Positions 1 through 4,358 of a DNA stretch of 6,912 nt are shown here, one piece after another. The DNA is taken from the NCBI GenBank assembly GCA_903850275.1, contig CAINLH010000324.1, positions 1-6,912 of the forward strand, given 5' to 3'. Below the pieces are notes generated by a model. It was given only the letters and a program-made list of their open reading frames with translations. It did no database searches and was not told the origin of the DNA. How positions within the stretch are numbered: position 1 is the first letter of the stretch; each line of letters begins with the position of its first letter. The translations under genes and the position numbers were made by a program. Origin of the DNA: an uncultured Acidimicrobium sp. (GTDB lineage Bacteria; Actinomycetota; Acidimicrobiia; Acidimicrobiales; Ilumatobacteraceae).

Positions 1-56
1 GACCCACCAGGAATAAGAGCGTCGAGACCTTTACCGAGCCCGCTCCGGCGCGCCAC
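1..56 (-). CDS. parB: ParB chromosome-partitioning protein, 5' end only (runs off left edge)
   Basis: Reading the minus strand from the GTG at 56-54 gives (V/M)ARRSGLGKGLDALIPGG, the typical ParB N-terminus whose G+GL-ALIP segment contacts ParA and stimulates its ATPase. Only about 18 codons lie in the window; the CTP-binding and helix-turn-helix domains would be further left. A strong Shine-Dalgarno, GGAGGT at 67-62, sits 5 nt before the GTG, which fixes this start. The gene starts inside parA and overlaps it by 26 nt in another frame, so the two are co-transcribed and probably translationally coupled. ParB would load at the two parS sites at 891-906 and 947-962. The family call is confident despite the short length, because motif, ribosome-binding site and position all agree. 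Confidence 0.88.
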   Translation of the reverse strand, partial: MARRSGLGKGLDALIPGG

Positions 57-846
57 CGCTCACCTCCAATGCAACTGCTCGGTAGGCCTTTGCGCCAGTA
101 GATGAAGGGTCAAACGTGGTGATCGGTTTGCCATGAGACGGGGCTTCAGCCAAACGAACGTTGTGGGGGATCACTGCTTGACAGACTTTGTCGCCGAAAT
201 GTTCCCGAACTTCAGCAACCACATCGCTCGACAGCTTGGTTCGGGTATCGAACATGGTGCAGATAATGGTGCTGACGCCCAGTCCTGGATTGAGATTACG
301 GCTAACGAGGTCGACGTTGCGAAGCAACTGACCCAAGCCCTCAAGGGCGTAATATTGGCATTGGATGGGCACGATTACTTCGTTTGCGGCCGTGAGCCCA
401 TTCACGGTCAGCAAACCCAAAGACGGAGGGCAGTCGATCAGCACATAGTCAAACTGGTCGATAATCGCAGCGATCGCTTTTTTGAGGCGGGTTTCCCGGC
501 CCATGACCGGCACCAATTCGATTTCAGCACCCGCCAAGTCCAGGTTTGATGGGGCAACAAACAGGTTCTTTACCGCTGTTGCTTCGAGGCAGTCCTCAAG
601 GGGGGTCTCGTGCAGCAGGACGTCATAGATGCTGGTCTCCATCTCGCGGGTATTCAGCCCCAAGCCGGTAGAGGCGTTGCCTTGGGGGTCCAAGTCCACC
701 AATAAGACCCGATATCCCTGGTCGGCCAAACAGGCGCCCAGATTGATAGTGGTGGTGGTTTTACCCACTCCGCCCTTCTGGTTGGCCATGGCAATGATTC
801 GCGGCGTGGCTTTTGGGCCTCCGGGGGTAGTTGTTGCGTTGGGCAT
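31..846 (-). CDS. parA: ParA/Soj chromosome-partitioning ATPase
   Basis: A 271-residue ParA/MinD-type P-loop ATPase. By family, ATP-bound ParA dimers bind the nucleoid nonspecifically and ParB-parS complexes release them, moving origins apart. The deviant Walker A motif KGGVGKTT is at 24-31 with signature lysine K24 and catalytic K29. Walker A' (LLVDLDPQGNAS, D51 and D53) and Walker B (VLIDCPPSLG, D138) follow. The length is usual for a chromosomal ParA without an N-terminal DNA-binding domain. The ATG at 846-844 is the only plausible start: the next Met (M20) would cut into the first beta strand. No Shine-Dalgarno precedes it; a TATTCT hexamer 10 nt upstream suggests a leaderless or very short leader. 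It overlaps parB downstream and is separated from rsmG by 96 nt holding one parS. Identity is near certain; Soj versus ParA naming is arbitrary. Confidence 0.97.
   Translation of the reverse strand: MPNATTTPGGPKATPRIIAMANQKGGVGKTTTTINLGACLADQGYRVLLVDLDPQGNASTGLGLNTREMETSIYDVLLHETPLEDCLEATAVKNLFVAPSNLDLAGAEIELVPVMGRETRLKKAIAAIIDQFDYVLIDCPPSLGLLTVNGLTAANEVIVPIQCQYYALEGLGQLLRNVDLVSRNLNPGLGVSTIICTMFDTRTKLSSDVVAEVREHFGDKVCQAVIPHNVRLAEAPSHGKPITTFDPSSTGAKAYRAVALEVSGGAPERAR
62..67 (-). promoter_or_regulatory. Shine-Dalgarno of parB
   Basis: GGAGGT on the minus strand with 5 nt to the GTG at 56-54. It lies inside the parA reading frame and decides the parB start. Confidence 0.8.
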
Positions 847-855
847 CGTGAGAAC

Positions 856-861
856 AGAATA
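856..861 (-). promoter_or_regulatory. candidate -10 element of parA (possible leaderless start)
   Basis: Minus strand reads TATTCT, fitting the actinobacterial TANNNT pattern, with 9 nt between its end and the parA ATG. A transcription start 6-8 nt downstream would fall within 0-3 nt of the ATG. No convincing -35 hexamer is seen at the usual distance, and the absence of a Shine-Dalgarno is the main support. Speculative. Confidence 0.3.
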
Positions 862-890
862 CCCCTAGTTGTCACAAGGTTGGGGGATGA

Positions 891-906
891 TGTTCCACGT
901 GGAACA
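891..906. promoter_or_regulatory. parS site 1 (ParB nucleation site)
   Basis: A perfect 16-bp palindrome, TGTTCCACGTGGAACA, extending to 18 bp with the flanking A/T. It is close to the conserved bacterial parS consensus TGTTTCACGTGAAACA, with the CACGTG core intact. It lies in the gap between parA and rsmG, where parS sites commonly occur near origins. ParB encoded at the left edge is the expected ligand. Confidence 0.93.
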
Positions 907-942
907 TTCGTTGTCTAGAGCTGAGTCGGTGATTGGGGGTGG

Positions 943-1500
943 TCAATGTTCCACGTGGAACATTGCCACTGGCCCCAGCCGTTCGGGGCTGGACACGCCA
1001 AACAAGCCAAGGTTGATGTTGGCCCAACGGTCTGGGCTGCCTGGTGGTGGTTCGCTGACCACAATTGACCCACCCGAGCGAACCAATGCGGAGGCCCAAG
1101 CCAGCGTCTGTTGAGGAGGGCCAAACCCTCGGGCGCATGCGGCGTCATAACCGTGGAGGTGTTCTGGTTGAGCAATAACCTCTTCCACGTCGGCACAGAG
1201 CACACGCACCCGGTCGGAGACCCCGAGCACCCGAACAGCGCGCAACAGGGCATCGGTTCGTTTTGCTCGCCGATCGACCAACGTCAATTGCATCTCTGGT
1301 CGAATGACCGCAATGACCAGGCCTGGAACTCCAGCCCCGCTGCCCAGGTCGATGCAGGATGTGGTCGATTGGGGGAGAGCATCGGCAAATGCTGCGGCGT
1401 GGGTAATGATTTCTGCAAGGGGGGCGCTACCAAGGGCTCCTATACGTTGGGCGTCGCCCAACACCTGCAGTAAGCCTGGATGTGTGGCCGGATTACTCAT
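943..1500 (-). CDS. rsmG: RsmG (GidB), 16S rRNA 7-methylguanosine-527 methyltransferase
   Basis: A 185-residue class I SAM-dependent methyltransferase. RsmG enzymes methylate N7 of G527 in 16S rRNA in the decoding region; loss gives low-level streptomycin resistance in several bacteria. The SAM-binding motif I is DLGSGAGVPGLVIA at 51-64, followed by the acidic-loop region LVDRRAKRTDALL at 74-86 and motif IV-like YDAACARGFGP near 118-128. Family members are usually about 200-240 residues, so this one is short, chiefly at the N-terminal helical part. The C-terminus MFHVEH is encoded by parS site 2. The ATG at 1500-1498 lies 18 nt after the jag stop without a visible Shine-Dalgarno, so translational coupling is likely. 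The family call is firm; activity is inferred. Confidence 0.93.
   Translation of the reverse strand: MSNPATHPGLLQVLGDAQRIGALGSAPLAEIITHAAAFADALPQSTTSCIDLGSGAGVPGLVIAVIRPEMQLTLVDRRAKRTDALLRAVRVLGVSDRVRVLCADVEEVIAQPEHLHGYDAACARGFGPPQQTLAWASALVRSGGSIVVSEPPPGSPDRWANINLGLFGVSSPERLGPVAMFHVEH
944..965. promoter_or_regulatory. parS site 2, embedded in the 3' end of rsmG
   Basis: The same 16-bp core as site 1 occupies 947-962, and the perfect inverted symmetry extends to 22 bp (944-965). It overlaps the last codons of rsmG, which read ATG TTC CAC GTG GAA CAT TGA, so the RsmG tail MFHVEH is simply translated parS. The two parS centres are 56 bp apart, allowing close loading of two ParB clamps. Confidence 0.93.
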
Positions 1501-1518
1501 CGGGCCAATGGGGCAAAA

Positions 1519-2343
1519 TCAGTCGTCGGATTCGCTGTCGCTGCCAGCAACGGCAACCACAACACGGCGATGTGGGTCTTGACCCTGCGAGCGGGTTTCG
1601 ACACCAGCTACCTCAACGAGGGAGTCGTGAACAATCTTACGATCAGCCGAGTTCATTGGCTCGAGAACGCGCGGTTGTCCGCTGGCCAAAACGTCGGCTG
1701 CGACCTTGTGCGCAAAACGGCTGAGTGCCTCGCGGCGCTTTTCGCGGTAACCCGCAATATCTACGCGGAGATGTGTTTCATGGTCACCAAGCCTGCGTTG
1801 GCTCACAACACGGGTGAGGTCCTGGATTGCCATCAATGTGGCACCTTTTGTACCCACGAACATTGCGACTTCATCGCCAGTCACGTTGATATCGATGTCT
1901 TCACCAGCAACAGTTGCCTGTGCCGAACCAGTAAGGCTCGCTGCGGCAAGCAGTCCATTCAAAAATGTGGTGGCTGCAACACTCACGGTGGCTGGATCTA
2001 CAGGGGGCATGTCTGTGCGAGGGGCACGTTCCTCGCGGGGTGGGCGTGGTTCACGCTTTGGTCGGTCGGATCCCGACTTCGGGCCTCGGCGCGAGTTGTT
2101 GCCTTCGCCGGCAGCGCGTGGTGCTCGCTTCGGCCCACGATCACGGCGTTCGTTTTTGCCGCGTGGGGTATTTGGGCGCACTCGTGCACGCACCCGTGCT
2201 TCGCCTCGTGTGCGACCAAACAATCCTTGTTTTGGTTCCTCGACTACCTCAAACTCGGCATCGTCTTCGGCAACACCCAATTGGTCGAGTGCCAAATTTT
2301 TTGCAAGTTCAATTGTTTCAGCGGTGGTTTCTACCCATTCCAT
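1519..2343 (-). CDS. jag: Jag/KhpB (SpoIIIJ-associated) RNA-binding protein, Jag_N-KH-R3H
   Basis: A 274-residue protein with three recognisable parts. A Jag_N-like domain spans about 1-50 with the hallmark EPKQGLFGR (36-44). A low-complexity linker rich in Arg, Lys, Pro and Gly follows at about 50-112. A KH domain then spans about 118-195 with the loop GTKG at 164-167 (MFVGTKGATLMAIQDL). An R3H domain at about 200-260 contains DRKIVH (R235 and H239 form the RxxxH signature). The tail SDSESDD is acidic. KhpB/Jag proteins bind RNA, usually with KhpA, and in Gram-positive bacteria influence cell division and elongation. A Shine-Dalgarno, GAGGA at 2354-2350, lies 6 nt before the ATG. The yidC stop is 12 nt upstream, the usual yidC-jag pairing. 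Confidence 0.93.
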   Translation of the reverse strand: MEWVETTAETIELAKNLALDQLGVAEDDAEFEVVEEPKQGLFGRTRGEARVRARVRPNTPRGKNERRDRGPKRAPRAAGEGNNSRRGPKSGSDRPKREPRPPREERAPRTDMPPVDPATVSVAATTFLNGLLAAASLTGSAQATVAGEDIDINVTGDEVAMFVGTKGATLMAIQDLTRVVSQRRLGDHETHLRVDIAGYREKRREALSRFAHKVAADVLASGQPRVLEPMNSADRKIVHDSLVEVAGVETRSQGQDPHRRVVVAVAGSDSESDD

Positions 2344-2355
2344 GAGAAGTCCTCG

Positions 2356-3312
2356 TTATTTCTTTGGTTTGCGTTGCACTGAACCACTGCGATTTTTTCC
2401 AGGAGGTTGCGGGCGACGAGTTGATGATGTGTTTGGCTTATTTTTTGGAGCAGTAACACGCTTGCTCACAAATGGTTCGTTGAGGTCGGTGGACTCTTTT
2501 GCTGCCGCCTTCGCGTTGTTCTTTTTGTCATCTTTGGACATCTCGCGTGCTTCGCTGCTGGCCGCTTGTGCTTGTCGACCGAGCGAACCCTCGTGTCCAT
2601 AAAAACGCTTGGTGATGTAGTACTGCTGCACAATGCGAACGAGTGCTTGCACCATGTAATAAACGATCAAACCAGTAGGCAGAATCAGCTGAAATACAGC
2701 AAAAACAACCGGCAAATACTGCATAACCTTGGCTTGAGTTGCCGACATGGTTGGGCTAACTGTTCGCGATGCGACCATCTTTTGTTGTACGAAATACAAC
2801 CCAGCCAATGCTGCAACGAGCGCCACATACAACAAGCCGGTTGCAAAATTCTCGCGTACTGCATCAATCGGTGTTTGCGCAAGATCTAAACCGAGCGAAA
2901 GCATCTTTGATTTTCCAACAAGCGAGAGATACAGCTCGGAGTCTTCATTGAGATACTTCGGAACAAACAAACCGTCTTGGCGCGCAGTCAATCCGCTGAT
3001 TGCGCGGAACATGATGATGAACACCGGCATCTGAGCGACAATTGGCAAACATGAAGCCATTGGGTTCACTTTGTGTTCCTGGTACAGCTTCATCATTGCT
3101 TCGTTTAGTTTTTGACGATCACCTTTGAATTCTTTTTGCAGGCGTCGCATCTCTGGTTGCAGGCGCTGCATTTCCAGCATGCCTTTTGTACTTTTCAGGG
3201 TGAGCGGGGTGATCAACAACATCACCACTACCGCTACAAGGCCGAAGGCCGCTGAGTAGCTGTGTGTCCAGGAGTAGAAAATATCTATGAGGCGGGCGGC
3301 GTATTCAAACAT
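2356..3312 (-). CDS. yidC: YidC/Oxa1 family membrane protein insertase
   Basis: A 318-residue Oxa1-superfamily insertase that places proteins into the cytoplasmic membrane alone or with Sec. The core hydrophobic segments are at about 21-39, 87-106, 157-176 and 198-226. A cytoplasmic charged loop (MQRLQPEMRRLQKEF, 48-62) and the conserved HKVNPMASCLPIVAQMPVF (80-98) are present. There is no lipobox or E. coli-style periplasmic domain. The C-terminal 80 residues form a strongly basic, probably disordered tail (ends RKPKK) that could contact ribosomes. The arginine normally in the first core membrane segment (E. coli R366, B. subtilis SpoIIIJ R73) appears as Met31 here (VVVMLLITPL). The ATG is 5 nt after the yidD stop with no Shine-Dalgarno, suggesting coupling. 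Family certain. Confidence 0.96.
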   Translation of the reverse strand: MFEYAARLIDIFYSWTHSYSAAFGLVAVVVMLLITPLTLKSTKGMLEMQRLQPEMRRLQKEFKGDRQKLNEAMMKLYQEHKVNPMASCLPIVAQMPVFIIMFRAISGLTARQDGLFVPKYLNEDSELYLSLVGKSKMLSLGLDLAQTPIDAVRENFATGLLYVALVAALAGLYFVQQKMVASRTVSPTMSATQAKVMQYLPVVFAVFQLILPTGLIVYYMVQALVRIVQQYYITKRFYGHEGSLGRQAQAASSEAREMSKDDKKNNAKAAAKESTDLNEPFVSKRVTAPKNKPNTSSTRRPQPPGKNRSGSVQRKPKK

Positions 3313-3317
3313 GTGGG

Positions 3318-3644
3318 TTAGCGGCTTTCTAGGGGGACGTCAACAGTGCCCCTGACGGTAGAGGGATTCTGGTCAATACCCTCGGCGGTTGGGACAGGAT
3401 CGAACCCCGAAGGGCCAAAGGGACGGCAGCGAGAAAGCCGTTTGACCATCAGCCAGCCACCAGTGCGGGGGCCAAAGGTCTGGATTGCCTCATAGGCATA
3501 CTCGGAACAGGAGGGAAAGAACCTGCAGGGCGATGGGTGGCCTGGCCGAAGCGACTGGTACCAGCGAATGGCGCGCAACATGGCGTGCTCAGCCCTGTCA
3601 CCCAAAGTGGTGTGTTGCTCACATTGATGGAGGGAGAGGTTCAT
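3318..3644 (-). CDS. yidD: YidD, membrane protein insertion efficiency factor
   Basis: A 108-residue YidD family protein, a small membrane-associated factor that aids insertion of nascent proteins handed to YidC. The family core is clear: CRFFPSCSEYAYEAI at 40-54 with C40 and C46, then KRLSRCRPFGPSGFDPVP at 68-85 with C73. The ATG at 3644-3642 overlaps the rnpA stop as ATGA, typical of re-initiation, with no Shine-Dalgarno. The first 21 residues precede the usual family start, so Met22 (codon 3581-3579), followed by LRAIRWYQSLRP, is an alternative start, but it also lacks a good ribosome-binding site. The gene sits between rnpA and yidC as usual. Confidence 0.94.
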   Translation of the reverse strand: MNLSLHQCEQHTTLGDRAEHAMLRAIRWYQSLRPGHPSPCRFFPSCSEYAYEAIQTFGPRTGGWLMVKRLSRCRPFGPSGFDPVPTAEGIDQNPSTVRGTVDVPLESR

Positions 3645-3970
3645 GGCTTTTGGGCCACTTTGCCCAGGAGGGCATCTACTGCTTGGGAAAGACGCTCAAA
3701 CGAGGCCCCTGCAAGCGAACGCTGAACCCCGACCAGGTACCAACCGGGCTCTAATTGGGTTTCGCGGGCGGCAAAAAGGGCCCGAAGTTGACGTTTTACG
3801 CGGTTTCGTTGCACGGCGCCACCTACCGACCGCCCAATGGCATAGCCAATATGGGGGGAGGAAAGCGCTGGATCGATCATCATCGAACACCACAGACCAC
3901 TAGAGCGAACATATGTTCCCTCTTTGGAGAGTCGGGAGAAGACCTCCCGTTGGCGAATTCGGCCGATCAA
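3641..3970 (-). CDS. rnpA: RNase P protein component (C5)
   Basis: A 109-residue RNase P protein. It binds the catalytic RNA and the 5' leader of pre-tRNA and helps in tRNA 5' maturation. The conserved RNR motif is visible as GGAVQRNRVKRQLRALF at 50-66 (R55, N56, R57, K59, R60, R63). The N-terminal REVFSRLSKEGTYVRS matches the family's leader-binding strand region with F11. The start is TTG at 3970-3968, overlapping the rpmH stop as TTGA, with no Shine-Dalgarno, so expression probably depends on re-initiation after rpmH. The end overlaps yidD by 4 nt (ATGA). The length is normal. The family call is very secure; the TTG is well placed but not proven. Confidence 0.95.
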   Translation of the reverse strand: MIGRIRQREVFSRLSKEGTYVRSSGLWCSMMIDPALSSPHIGYAIGRSVGGAVQRNRVKRQLRALFAARETQLEPGWYLVGVQRSLAGASFERLSQAVDALLGKVAQKP

Positions 3971-4101
3971 GCCGAGAGCCGGTGACGGCCCTTGTCGCGG
4001 CGCGACTTCAAAATGGCACGGCCCGCACGGGTGCTCATGCGATGGCGAAAGCCATGCTTCTTGGAACGACGACGATTACTTGGCTGGAAAGTGCGTTTCA
4101 C
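3967..4101 (-). CDS. rpmH: 50S ribosomal protein L34
   Basis: A 44-residue protein read from a GTG at 4101-4099: it begins MKRTFQPSNRRRSKKHGFR and ends LKSRRDKGRHRLSA, the unmistakable L34 sequence. L34 is a small basic protein buried in the 23S rRNA of the large subunit. An exact AAGGAGG Shine-Dalgarno (4113-4107) lies 5 nt upstream of the GTG and decides the start. It is the first gene of the minus-strand operon rpmH-rnpA-yidD-yidC-jag-rsmG and is divergent from dnaA. Its TGA overlaps the rnpA TTG. Confidence 0.98.
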   Translation of the reverse strand: MKRTFQPSNRRRSKKHGFRHRMSTRAGRAILKSRRDKGRHRLSA

Positions 4102-4106
4102 GCACG

Positions 4107-4113
4107 CCTCCTT
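4107..4113 (-). promoter_or_regulatory. Shine-Dalgarno of rpmH
   Basis: Minus strand AAGGAGG, a full anti-16S match, with 5 nt to the GTG start. It is the strongest ribosome-binding site in the minus-strand operon, consistent with a highly expressed ribosomal protein; the following rnpA, yidD, yidC and rsmG show none of comparable quality. Confidence 0.88.
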
Positions 4114-4220
4114 GGTGAGACGACTAAACCTGGTGGCCAGCCGCTAGGACTACAACGGCTTGCACTCTACAGGGGAAACTCGGTTTTTTCCGCCTGTGGA
4201 AAACCTGCTACCTTCGCTGT

Positions 4221-4241
4221 CCCCACCTCGTTCGGGTGGGG
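4221..4241. repeat. GC-rich hairpin upstream of dnaA
   Basis: CCCCACC (4221-4227) and GGTGGGG (4235-4241) form a perfect 7-bp stem around a 7-nt loop. No T-run follows on the plus strand, so it does not look like an intrinsic terminator. The same GCTGTCC starts at 4216 and again at 4241, so the stem lies between two DnaA-box-like copies 25 bp apart. Confidence 0.5.
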
Positions 4242-4262
4242 CTGTCCACACCCTGTGGACAG
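4242..4262. promoter_or_regulatory. inverted pair of DnaA boxes
   Basis: CTGTCCACA (4242-4250), a 3-nt CCC spacer, and its exact reverse complement TGTGGACAG (4254-4262) form perfect 9-bp arms. Each arm resembles the actinobacterial DnaA box TTGTCCACA with one change at position 1. A further minus-orientation variant box starts 12 bp on at 4266. Confidence 0.7.
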
Positions 4263-4358
4263 TGTTGTGGACGGTTACCAAAGCGGTTGTGGCACAGGGC
4301 CATAACAGCAAAAAGTTTTTACAGTGTGCTCTCGGCCGAAAGGCATTAAAGGATTTTT

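Larger units (their letters stand above)
4102..4358. promoter_or_regulatory. rpmH-dnaA divergent regulatory region with DnaA-box cluster
   Basis: This 257-bp gene-free gap must hold the promoters of both the rpmH operon and dnaA. DnaA-box-like 9-mers are TTTTCCACA (minus, 4203-4195), CTGTCCCCA (plus, 4217-4225, one mismatch to the next), CTGTCCACA (plus, 4242-4250), CTGTCCACA (minus, 4262-4254) and CCGTCCACA (minus, 4274-4266). They suggest dnaA autoregulation and/or a second origin sub-site. Candidate -10 hexamers of TANNNT type are TACAGT (plus, 4320-4325) for dnaA and TAGAGT (minus, 4169-4164) for rpmH; neither has a good -35, so both are weak. The dnaA Shine-Dalgarno AAAGGA is at 4348-4353. 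Confidence 0.75.

Noticed and set aside
1181..1196. CTTCCACGTCGGCAC inside rsmG as a degenerate parS
   Set aside because: Only the left half matches; the right half lacks GTGGAACA.
915..1253. Open frames reading through the parS sites (peptides with CSTWN or MFHVEH)
   Set aside because: These are translations of the parS palindromes in other frames of rsmG; no start signals or conserved domain.
1480..2382. A 300-codon plus-strand open frame and an overlapping 262-codon frame (1814-2602)
   Set aside because: Both are antisense to jag and yidC, which have clear domains; the Cys/Trp-rich or Arg/Ser-rich composition is that of a shadow frame.
4221..4241. The CCCCACC/GGTGGGG hairpin as an intrinsic terminator
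   Set aside because: No T-run follows on either strand and no gene ends nearby; both flanking genes diverge from here.
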